Assembly: GCF_020085105.1 (NCBI RefSeq)
Contig: NC_058063.1
Location: 15,671,262 to 15,735,261 of the forward strand
Origin: Siniperca chuatsi
Taxonomy: Eukaryota > Chordata > Actinopteri > Centrarchiformes > Sinipercidae
Length of the DNA stretch: 64,000 bases
Direction: 5' to 3'
Every line of letters begins with the position of its first letter. The first letter of the stretch is position 1. Under the pieces are notes generated by a model, which was given only the letters and a program-made list of their open reading frames with translations, searched no databases and was not told the DNA's origin. The position numbers and the translations under genes were made by a program. Below, one piece after another: positions 55,201 through 64,000 of the stretch.

Positions 55201-57767
55201 CTCCATTTCTTTCTTGTCCTTTAAATGATCATTTTCTTTCTCTTCCTTTTGTTGCAGCTTTTCCTTCAGTCCTTTGACATTCAGTTTTATTTCCTCTACC
55301 TCTTTTTGTTTTTCCTCCAGTCTTTGCTCCATCTCTTTCTTGAGATTAATAACAAGCTTTTCTTTTTCCTTGTCACTTTCTTGCATTATTTCTTTGATTT
55401 CGTTGATGTGTTGATGTTTTAACTCCTCTATTAATCTGTCTCTCTCTTGCATTTTTTGCAAAATATATTTTTCATGATTTTCATTCATCAGTTCCTTCTC
55501 TCTTTCATTTCCTAGCACCTTTTCTTTTACTTGGGCGGCATACTTTTGCTCTACCTCTCTTATCTCTCTTTGTCTTTCCTGCAATTGTTTCTCATTTTGT
55601 TCTGTAAACTGTTGTGTCAGCTCTTTAATCTCTCTTTGTCTTTCTTGCTCTATGTCCCTTATTTTATCACTGCACTGTTGTTGGACCCTTTCCACATCTT
55701 CCTCCTTTTCTTTCACTTTTCTATCTATTTCCTCCTGGTGTGCAGCTCCCCTTGCCTCCAGTAGTTTTTCCATTTCATTCATTTTTCTTGCCATTTCTTC
55801 CTGATGCTGCTGTTTTAACACTTCTACCTCTTTTTTATTCTCTTGCATAATTTGTGCCATGTCTTTTTTGTGATTTAGCTGAATCATTTCCTTCTCTTTT
55901 TCATTTTCTTGCATTTTTCCTTCTATTTGGATGAGATACTTTTCTTCTAATTCTGCTATCTCTCTCTTTTTTGCTCGCATTTGTTCCTCTGTTTCTTTTT
56001 CAAACTGCACTTTCAGCTCTGCAATCTCTCTTTGTTTTTCTTGCTGTATGTCCCGTATATCATTGTCATGCTGTTGTTTGACCCTTTTGATATCTTCTGC
56101 ATTGTCTTTCAAGTTCTGATCAATTTTTTCTTGGTGTTGAACTTTCATTATCTCCATAACTTTTTCTATTTCACTGATTTTTGTGGCCATCTTGTCCTGA
56201 TGCTGCAGTTTTATGTTGTGTATCTCAGTCTCTTTCTCATTCATTTTTCTCTCCATCTCTTTCATATGTTGTGATTTTATTTCTTCAACTTTCTTCTCCA
56301 TATGTTTTTCATATTGTTTTGCGTTATCGAGAGTTATCTGCTTTTCCTCTGAGGCTTTTTTTTTCAGTTCTACTAGTTCTTTGTCTTTTTCAAGCAGTTT
56401 AATTTCCATCTCTTTCTTTAGTTTTTCCTCCATTTCTGCCATCTCCCTGTTTTTTTCTTGTACTTTTCTCTCGAGAACATTATCATAGTGTCTTTTTGTC
56501 TCATCCATTTCTGTTTTTAAATAATCAACTTTTTCCATCCACTCTGCTTTCTCTTTCTTTTCCAGCTTTATGCTTTCTTCCAGTGTCTTTACTTCACTCA
56601 TCCACTCTTGTTTCTTCACTTTAATGGTATCCTCCCTCTGTTTTCTCTCATGTTCATTTTCTACACTGGCACGTTCAAGGTCAAGCAGCTTCAGTTGCTG
56701 TTCATCAGTTCTTTCTTTTAGCTCCTCAATCTCTCTCTCTTTTAGCTCCAGGCTGAGCATTGCGTCGTCCCTTTCTTTTCTACTCTGGTTTAGTGCTGAG
56801 CGGATTCTCTCTTTTTCTACGTTCAGATCCTGAATTTCTCTCTCTTTATCCTCTGTCAGCCATCGCATCCTCTCCTCTAGCTCTCCAATGTCATTCTTCC
56901 TTTCTCCAATCCTCCTGTCCTCATCCCCCTCTTCTTCCCTTTGAACGTCGGCCTTTCCGGGTGATTTCACCTTTTTCTTCCTGTCAAAGAACCACCTGAT
57001 GCTTTTCATCTCCCTCTCTCTCATATTTTTCAACTCTGCCTCCTGACGAAGCATTTTATCTCCCATCTCCTTCAGGCGCTGGTTGAACTTCTCGTTCCTT
57101 TGCCGGCTCAGATCCCTGACATCGTGGACCAGGCTGGAGAAAGCCTCACACCTGTTCATTGCAGCCATCTTTTCCACCTTCTGCAGGAGCTCTGTCACCT
57201 TGCTGGAGCCTCCATCTACGCTGCTAATGACATGGTACCTGCCCCTGCACTTCTCCAGCAGCCACTGGAGGTCCCTGCCCCCACCCTGGATGTGCTGCTC
57301 AATATCCACCCCCTCTCGAAGCTGATCCCCATGGGTGAACAGCAATATCGTGTGTCTCCATACACCCTCGCCCAGAAGCTCCAGATGTTCCCTCACATGT
57401 CCTGCCCTCACCAGTGTATCCACCCTCAGAGTCAGCAGAAGTGCATGGGGCCCTGGCGGACACAAGGCCACACTATTGACAATCTCCCTCTTCACCCTCT
57501 CTGGTGTGGCACCCGCTACGCCTCCCTCCCAGCCTGGAGTGTCCACCACCGTCACGAGCCGCATGGCCACCTCCGCTTGCTGACGGATGCACTCCTCTGT
57601 TACTGCCCCGGCCTCAAAGAAGCCCATTTTGCCCAGGACCGTGTTCCCGGCTGAACTCTTTCCTGTTTCACGCTCGCCCAGGAGAACTAGCCTGACCTCA
57701 GGTAAACGCCGGGGAGCCTTGGAGAACGACTGGTGGGCGTCTAGCTCGGAACCCTGAAGACCATCGC
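52234..57767 (-). CDS. Giant GIMAP-like protein: AIG1 GTPase - long coiled coil - AIG1-like pseudo-GTPase
   Basis: One uninterrupted exon of 5,534 nt, entered by a phase-1 acceptor (ctcccttccag, 57768-57778), encodes 1,843 residues plus a split codon. Exon numbering: residues 24-230 are an AIG1/GIMAP GTPase domain with P-loop GERETGKS (31-38), switch/G3 VVDTPGWE (74-81), the family box LCPPGPHALLL, and G4 LFTHGD (143-148). Residues about 235-1590 are almost pure charged heptads (Glu/Lys/Arg/Gln), containing tandem repeats. The last 186 residues (1659-1844) align with an AIG1 domain again, but with GESWSSRS for the P-loop and VVEPLG for G3, so it should not hydrolyse GTP. There is no C-terminal membrane segment. 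The first ATG inside the exon (57627) lies after the P-loop, so translation must begin in an upstream exon, which I could not find. Automatic annotation may call this trichohyalin-, golgin- or myosin-like. GIMAPs are membrane-scaffold GTPases of lymphocytes; the role of this form is unknown. Confidence 0.85.
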
Positions 57768-58079
57768 CTGGAAGGGAGAAAGGTAAACGTATTTTGTAAT
57801 CAGTGTGTGCTAATACAAAGTTAAGCTCTTACAGAATGAAGAAAGCTGATGTTATAACTGCATGAATCCATTTTTAGACACACTGCCACCACTAGCTCGT
57901 TGGCTTAATAAGTTGTTATTGCTAATGTGTTAACAAACAAGTTACCTACACACTTCCACTAGGGACAGGGGTGTCCCCGCCGCTTTTTTTAATCCAGCGA
58001 AGCCGTGGTAGCTCTCCAGCATCTGATATTCTACTGTTGTCTAACACCCCGCTTGATTGTGCCAAAAAATCTAAACAAG

Positions 58080-58296
58080 CTGACATAAAAAGGGTTTCAG
58101 TCGTAGTCATCTGGACACTGTTTTCAGAATCAAGACGTTTCGGCTCCCATCCGGAAGTCATTCTCAATTGTTCTTCCGGATGAGAGCCGAAACATCTTGA
58201 TTCTGAAAACAGTGTCCAGATGACTACGACTGAAACCCTTTCTACGATAGAACACTCCTGGACGAATGAGGGACTACACCGTCCTGACATAAAAAG
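58080..58296 (+). mobile_element. Fold-back element with 13-bp flanking direct repeats
   Basis: Identical CTGACATAAAAAG copies (58080-58092 and 58284-58296) flank a 191-bp insert. Within it, arms 58089-58157 and 58173-58241 are reverse complements over 69 bases with only two mismatches, separated by a 15-base spacer, so the RNA or single strand would form a long hairpin. The part after the right arm (to 58283) matches the element at 42991-43063 in the opposite orientation. No coding capacity. Confidence 0.8.
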
Positions 58297-58301
58297 CCAC
58301 T

Positions 58302-58440
58302 ACCTACAGATCCAGCAGACACAGAGCAACATTAGCATTCACTTGGAGTTGTGTTTATGGCCAGTGAATGTAAGTCCAATATTTACTTTTATGCTAACTT
58401 GTTCTAACTGTTCTAACTTTCTAACTGAAAGTGGTGAGAC
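58302..58440 (+). repeat. Dispersed repeat family C, copy 1 (partial)
   Basis: Shares 'atccagcagacacagagca', 'attagcattcacttggagtt' and 'gaatgtaagtccaatattta' with copy 2 at 58735-58979. It lies between the two GIMAP-type genes. Confidence 0.7.
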
Positions 58441-58734
58441 AACCATCCAGGCAATTCAAAAACCAAAACAGTGCACTAGAAGAGGCTAAAAAGCTCTGTC
58501 AGTGGTGCAGTTAGGTAATAATACATCATGATTTCAGCACCATCAGCAACTCTTTTACATTTCAGAGATAATCTAATTCAGTATAAAATATCAGAAACAT
58601 TGATTCATGTGTATACATTTGTTTTGTTTTTGGTCACTTGGGGGCAGTAGAACAAGCAGAGGGAACAGCATTGACATATTTTCACATATATTTCATAAAT
58701 ATAGGGTGAATGTGTTAGCAAACAGTTGACTATT

Positions 58735-58979
58735 TACACATCCAGCATACACAGTGCATTATTAGCATTCATTTGGAGTTGTGTTCACTTAATGAATGTA
58801 AGTCCAATATTCACTCTCCTTTTAGCTCTGTTTTGGTCTCCACCAACTCCTGAAGGAAATATCTGGGTCTTTAGCTGTTAAATGCTCCACTGTGTTCATC
58901 AGCTAGTTGCTAACTTTGCCTGTCTGTTGTTTGGTGCTGGACAGGTAGTGTACAGTGGATTTATCAGAGTATTTTTTGA
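58735..58979 (+). repeat. Dispersed repeat family C, copy 2
   Basis: Begins 'acacatccagcatacacagt' and continues through 'ctctgttttggtctccacca', 'ggaaatatctgggtcttta', 'ggacaggtagtgtacagtgg' to 'atttatcagagtattttttg'. I recognise this as a known fish repeat. Its end overlaps the last codons and stop of the short GIMAP gene, which lies on the other strand. Confidence 0.65.
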
Positions 58980-60036
58980 GTGCATCTGGAAATTACACTG
59001 AGAGCAGTAAGAGAGGACAAAAACAGTAAAGTTAAACCAAAAAAGGTAAAAGACCCTAAACGCTTTTCATCGAGCAGACTGAAGGACTCACTCATTAGAG
59101 CAGCTTTGATGGTCCCTCTCTGCATCTGTGCCTCCATCTCCCTCTGTTTCTTCCTCCTCTCCCTCGCTCTCCTCTTCCCGTCTGCTTCCAGACCCAACAG
59201 AACTGTGTTGTCCATCTCTAAATGACTGCTTCCATCCTTCTTCCCCTCCACCATCTCCTCCACCTTCCTTATCAGCTCTATAACCTGGTTCCCGTCTCCT
59301 TTGCTCCGGTTATCCACGACATGGTATCTGTTCCCACACTTTTGGAGGAGTCTCTGGAATGCTGGGCCGCTCGTCAGGATTCTTTGCTCCATGGACACCA
59401 GGCCTAGTTCGTCTCCCCTGGTGAACAGCAACATGGTATGCTCCCAAACTCCTTTTCCCAGCAGCTCCAGGTGCTCCTCTATCTCTCTGATGTAGTCCTC
59501 TGTTACTGAGGCGCAGGCTCGCATGACCAGAAGCACAGCGTGGGGTCCAGAAGGACAAAGCGACACACTCCGTAAAGTTTCTCTCCTCACCCAGTTGGGG
59601 GTGCTGTTGAGCGGGTAGTACCACTCCCACCCTGGAGTGTCCACCACCGTGACTTTTCTCCCTGCCACATCCGCTCGCCTTTTCACACACTCCTCCGTGG
59701 GCTTCCCGCTCTCGAACCCTCCTACTCCTCCCAGGATGGTGTTGCCTGCTGCACTCTTCCCTGCTCCTTTCCTGCCTAGGAGGACCAGCCTAAGCTCTGG
59801 TAGAGCAGGAGGGACGCTGTGGGAAGCAGGAGGGTGTTGTGAGTCCATGGCGACCTGCAGACTCTCATCTGTGAAGAAAGGGAGAAGTACTTCCTCAGTG
59901 CACCGTACCGGATAAGCTGAATGATACAAAACACAGAAGTGTGACAGTAATCAGTCATCTAGTCTTTGTATTATACTTAAAACCACACTTGAAACCTTGT
60001 TTTACCTCGAGAACCGTAATTAGATTGTTTACTTGC

Positions 60037-60089
<53 letters not shown>

Positions 60090-60233
60090 TCACTTCAGTT
60101 TCACAGTAAGGTGCCTCCATACAAGCTTATTTCACATTTATAATACTTGAGTAAACAAAGAATGAAAGAGCGCTACAATAAACTTACCACCGTTCACAAC
60201 GATGACTGGACTACAGTTCTTATCTGTGTCCAT
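58964..60233 (-). CDS. GIMAP-type GTPase with C-terminal membrane anchor
   Basis: Two exons on the minus strand, 60233-60188 and 59868-58964, joined in phase 1, give 316 aa. Start MDTDKNCSPVIVVNG. The AIG1 domain follows with P-loop GRKGAGKS (47-54), AAGNTILG, G3 VVDTPGWE, the family box LCPSGPHAVLLVM, G4 LFTRGDEL, and G5-region RYHVVDNRS. A basic helical stretch (RARERRKKQREMEAQ) leads to a hydrophobic segment (about 288-309, FTFFGLTLLFLSSLTALSV) that would anchor the protein in a membrane with the GTPase in the cytosol, as in several mammalian GIMAPs. GIMAPs govern lymphocyte survival and organelle traffic. The next gene downstream on the same strand, at 52.2-57.8 kb, shares exon phase and motifs, so this is a tandem pair. 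The last eight or so codons lie in a repeat. Exact orthology to a numbered GIMAP is not assignable. An in-frame second ATG is at residue 23. Confidence 0.92.
60040..60086. repeat. (TA)n microsatellite
   Basis: About 23 TA units in the only intron of the short GIMAP gene. Confidence 0.95.
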
Positions 60234-60239
60234 CACCTC

Positions 60240-60416
60240 TCTGTCCACTTTCTTCCTCTTCCTCTTTACGGTTCCTGTGTGTCGTTTACAGGAAGTATTT
60301 CTTCAGCGTCATTGTGAAAGAAAACAGAAACACCCTTGTAGTTAATTAATCCAAAATGAAGGTTTGTGCTGCATAAACTGAACGCAGACAGCGGAAAACT
60401 TGTTGCGTCACGTGAC
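60240..60416 (-). promoter_or_regulatory. Probable promoter of the short GIMAP gene
   Basis: Within 185 bases upstream of the ATG lie: purine repeats on the gene strand (GAGGAAGAGGAAG, PU.1/ETS-like, about 60250-60267), ACAGGAAGT (60289-60297, ETS type), GAAAGAAAACAGAAAC (60316-60331, resembling IRF-type GAAA repeats with imperfect spacing), and the palindrome GTCACGTGAC (60407-60416, the CLEAR/TFEB-type E-box). No TATA box. Start site not determined. Confidence 0.45.
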
Positions 60417-63040
60417 AGACCTGTGGTTTTCTAACATGCTCTCCTTCAAGACGACAGGAGGTGAGGAGGAGGCATGGTGACTTTTCGACACACACACACA
60501 TTAACATGCACATGCTTGCAAAACACACATGGGGAACACACACTAATGCAAATATGAATGCTGCACACAGTTGCAAGGATTTTGTACACACAGAACATGT
60601 ATATGCATGCTGAGACACACATGCAGGCTTCACGATGAGAGCTGCAGAGCTCATTACTGTCAAACACTGTCCTGTGGTAAATGTGTGGCACTTCCGTTTC
60701 CTTTACCCACAAGCAAAATGTAGCTAACTCGGCCTTGTGATAACGAGTTCCTGCCTCGAATAATGTTGTCAAAGTACTTTAAAGGACAAGTTGACAAAAG
60801 TGAGCAAACAGCAGACATAAGTTAATTTTTAAGTGCAAAATATTAAATATTGCAGTAATCTATGATTGTTTTGATGCCATTTGTACATGTTTCACCATGC
60901 AGAATTAATTTTGGATTCAAAATCTCACATGGTACACAAACTGAAAGTAACAGCACCAAATGAGGAAGCACATCTTTTATCAAGTTTATCAGAGCATCAA
61001 AATATACTGTATGTTCCTGAAGTTAATCATTGTTTCATTTAAATAATAATTCTCCTGCAATGATCTCTTAAAAGTTAATTTGTGACCTTGCTGGCAAAAC
61101 AATCTCACCACAAGATCCATTTAACAATTGTTCTGGAGTGCTCAATCAAACATGATATTCATTGTAATGACTCAGGTGAATGAGATTGGCGGGAACACAC
61201 TGAGGGTGACTGAAGGTGAGGCTGGGAATGTTCATATCTGGAACGACAGGTAGGTTAGTGACTATGCGGGCAAAGAATGTGTAGAAAAGAGATAAGAGTT
61301 GGCAGACGTCATGACAGTTCATTATGTGATGTGATTTTCAAGGACAAGAATGAACTTTGAAACTCAACTTTTAAGCCAACATGGAAATTTGAACATCTAC
61401 ATTTCTATGACCGCCTGGTAAACTCCATCTACTGATACACAAATAGCTTGTGATAGCAACTGTCTGAAAGGATTCAGTGTAATATTCTGCTTTTTATGTA
61501 TCTGATAACATGCTACTTTAACTCTCTCTCACAGTATATAAATGGTTTATGACACACTGTGAAGTAGCAGACATAAGAATATATTATTGCGTTTTTCAAT
61601 ATCTATAACTCCTCCTGTGGGAACTCATAAGTGAAGGCTGCTGTATAAACAGACAATAAATGACAATATAGTAAAAAAACAGTTGTATAGGAGAAGTTAT
61701 AATTGTTGACAAATACTGTACATTTATTAATACTTTAAAATGTCCTTATAGCTGCGTACAACTACATTATAGTGTGTTGTTATAAATGCTTACAAATGCT
61801 AAATAGCGGGGGTAAAGTCAAGTTCTACCCATCACTTTTGGTTTTCTGTTCTGCATCTCCCTCAGAGTTTGTGTTTTTATGCAAACATTAAATAGTTTTA
61901 TCCCCTCTTAAGTATAAGGGAGTAAATCCTAAATCAACAGAGCAGCAAATAAGAACAGAACAGCTAACGACTGTTGAACCACTGATGAATTTCTCAGCTG
62001 CATTTCATCATAATCTAAAATAGTGATACATTTACTTTCAAACAGCCGTTGTATTGTGTGAAGAGCCAGTATCCTTTCATCATGCCTGTCTGCTGTCACT
62101 GCATCTTGGCTGTGTGGCATCCCTGGCTGCATACATGGTACAACATGTTCTCATGTCCAATCCAGTCAGTCCTATGAAAACACACGAACACACACATTAG
62201 ATCATGTCCTCTATGATTCACCCTTTCCTTTAGCACCAGTCAGGGTTAATGAAAACAAACCCTGTTTATGGAAAGGACTGAATCAGCCGTATTGATTTGG
62301 CGCCTTTAACCCAAGCAGAGTTGTTTTGAGGTCTGTTAAGTGTTCGGTGAATTTTACCGTGATGGATGCCTTTTCACATGTGCACTGCCTTCCAAAAAAA
62401 ATGTCAAATTAATTACATTGTATTGGACTACCTGCAGCAGCCGCACTTTCCTCCAAATATGAGACTGCCTGGCATCACCATATCATGAATAAAAAACAGC
62501 CCAGAAAATTCTACCATCAACGCTGAAGCTCACAGTTGTTTCTTTTTAATGTAACATATAAATTTGCATTGGCATTTGCTGATATCCCCTGAAATTAACT
62601 GGTCAATCAAGAACATAATTACTAGTGGTGGAAATGTGAAACAGAAACATATAGTACAGTGTTTCCTCTGTGTTTGCAGTGGAGCTTGTGGGTATTTTTA
62701 GCTTTGCTTCCACATCTGTCGATGACTTGGAATCAGTTTTAAATTAAAGGTTAAACGTTTCTTTTTTCATTCATTTCAAAACATTAGACACCTTCTGCTT
62801 TAGATGAAAATTAAACTATTTTTTATGTTCATGTTTTGGGTTGTACTGATGGAAATTCTTTCTCATGGTAGCAGCAGATCATTAAACGAATGAATGAGAA
62901 GGACATCTTGTGCATAAGCAATGTGGTGGCTCCACTGGCTCTTGAGCAGTTGTGTCTTTTATTGTGTTTGGACTCATTTTTTGCTCTTTATTACCCTTCA
63001 AAACAGTATCAGTGCCAATATGTAAAAGGGAACAAATGCT
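60417..63040. other. Intergenic, no gene seen
   Basis: No exons or RNA genes recognised. CA-rich patches at about 60487-60545. AT-rich background. Confidence 0.45.
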
Positions 63041-63045
63041 AGAAT

Positions 63046-63312
63046 GTAGTAGCATTAGTAGTAGTAATAGTGGTAGTATCAGAGGAAGTACTAGTAGTAG
63101 GAGTAATAATAGCGAATAACAGCGAAGTAGTAGTGGGAATAGTAGTAGCAACAGTGAGAGGAATATTGGTGGTAATATTAAATAGTAGTTTCATCTGTAG
63201 CAGCATTATACGTAGTGATAGTAGCAGTAGCAATAGAAGTATGAACAGTAAAAGTGATATAAGTATTAACAAAAAGCAAAACTAACAGCAACAGGAAGCA
63301 GTAGTTGTAGTT
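63046..63312. repeat. Degenerate (AGT)n trinucleotide array
   Basis: About 265 bases rich in 'agtagtagtaata'-type units; both strands are open because of composition. Not coding. Confidence 0.8.
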
Positions 63313-63419
63313 TAACACCTACAGCCAGATTTGAGCTGACCGCGGCTCACTGTTGGCACATTTGGCTGTGTTCTGGCACCAGAAGACCAACTGTGAGCCA
63401 ATAACCTCAAAGTCTAGCC

Positions 63420-63980
63420 ATTTTGCTAGATTATTTAAAGGTACCTTGTGGAGCTTTTGACCACTATTTGTGCTATTTAGTAATATTTTCACATGTTTTT
63501 GTTTTTTACACTGTTCCACTGGTCGACAGTTGGCGGTCAAGAAATATAGCAATGCACCAACAAGGCAGTGAAGATGAGGACTGCTATCAAGCAAACATGG
63601 ATATTTACTTATAAGGTTTCACATTCTTTCCAAAACTGGCAATGCTAATTTATATATTTTTAATATGAGGAAGGAAATGTATTTAACACCTTTATTAGGC
63701 CTCAATTCATGCGTTTACATCCACCTGTTTGGTGAAGTGGAATCATTGGAAATTTAAAAAGAAAAAAAAGAAAGTGAGCAAGTTAGTGATCGATAAAAAC
63801 AAAGTTCAACAAAGTGCAATGGAAACAGACTTAGCGAATAAATAATGATGTACATGAAGCTTGTGACTTAAACATCACTCAAGCTTCAGCTCTACTGGAG
63901 AGTTGAGGAAATTTGTTTAACATTTGCACTAAATTTGGATGGAAACTTGGCTAATGATGCACACAATTCATTTTGTGAGA
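63420..63980. repeat. Probable fish dispersed repeats
   Basis: 'ttaaaggtaccttgtggag' (63437) begins a segment resembling a common teleost repeat, and 63690-63975 ('aattcatgcgtttacatcca', 'atttggatggaaacttggct') resembles another. Identified by recall only, so borders and families are uncertain. Confidence 0.4.
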
Positions 63981-64000
63981 AACAGTGAATGTAAACATAA

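Noticed and set aside
53462-56833. Many plus-strand ORFs rich in Ser, Phe and Leu (up to 262 aa) across 53.4-56.8 kb
   Set aside because: They are the antisense reading of the Glu/Lys-rich coiled coil on the minus strand; reverse complements of GAA/AAG-rich codons give open Ser/Phe/Leu frames. No domain is visible.
57625-57627. The ATG at 57627 as the start of the giant GIMAP protein
   Set aside because: The conserved P-loop and preceding beta-strand (EVRLVLLGERETGKS) lie upstream in the same open frame, so this ATG is internal.
52234-57767. Calling the long ORF trichohyalin, golgin or myosin heavy chain
   Set aside because: Both ends carry AIG1/GIMAP text; the coil alone would produce misleading matches by composition.
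57835-57864. A minus-strand ATG segment with a strong donor (gtaaga) as first exon of the giant gene
   Set aside because: It ends in phase 0, and joining it to the acceptor at 57767 shifts the frame into an early stop.
57946-58290. 114-aa minus-strand ORF over the hairpin element
   Set aside because: It spans the inverted arms of the fold-back element and its length reflects the repeat, not a gene.
60316-60331. A strict ISRE upstream of the GIMAP gene
   Set aside because: The GAAA repeats are spaced 0 and 3 bases apart rather than the 2 required, so it is listed only as IRF-like.

Overview
This window is vertebrate nuclear DNA, almost certainly from a ray-finned (teleost) fish and probably a percomorph. 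The evidence is: spliced genes with GT-AG introns, many CA/GT, TATC and AT microsatellites, short dispersed repeats of types I recognise from fish genomes, LINE tails, and gene models that match vertebrate SHTN1, TEX261, ANKRD53 and GIMAP families. The species cannot be named from sequence alone. I ran no searches; all family calls come from reading translated exons and splice sites by eye.

Layout. (1) 1.7-10.2 kb, + strand: a shootin-family gene (SHTN1-like) with 15 phase-consistent exons, a polyproline tract, a 21-nt microexon and a short C-terminus; its true 5' end is not securely found. (2) 12.6-14.2 kb: a dispersed repeat and a decayed 3' half of an RNase H-bearing non-LTR retrotransposon, ending about 215 bp before the next start codon. 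(3) 14.4-21.2 kb, + strand: a complete six-exon TEX261 gene (196 aa) with a tRNA-Lys(CTT) gene in its last intron. (4) 22.0-25.0 kb, - strand: a complete six-exon ANKRD53 (399 aa), convergent with TEX261 as I recall for mammals, with an RFX X-box across its start codon. (5) 25-52 kb: no protein gene that I can support. It holds LINE tails, MITE-like elements, tandem repeats and a few stretches that look like cis-regulatory DNA (POU/homeodomain-type sites, a CCAAT cluster). (6) 52.2-60.4 kb, - strand: two AIG1/GIMAP-type GTPase genes in tandem. One is an ordinary 316-aa GIMAP with a C-terminal membrane anchor. The other is a giant: a single exon of 5.5 kb encodes an intact GIMAP GTPase domain, about 1,350 residues of coiled coil, and a second GIMAP-like domain at the C-terminus whose nucleotide-binding motifs have decayed. 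(7) 60.4-64 kb: no gene seen, only repeats.

How the parts relate. SHTN1, TEX261 and ANKRD53 are ordinary cellular genes (axon/cytoskeleton linkage, ER-to-Golgi cargo export, spindle/cilium-type function) with no evident common pathway. The two GIMAP-type genes share a phase-1 intron before the GTPase exon and very similar motif order, so they look like products of local duplication; the giant form (active GTPase - long coil - pseudo-GTPase) is the most novel item here. The upstream region of the short GIMAP gene contains a palindromic GTCACGTGAC E-box and ETS/PU.1-like purine motifs, consistent with a leukocyte/lysosome-linked gene, though this is inference from short motifs.
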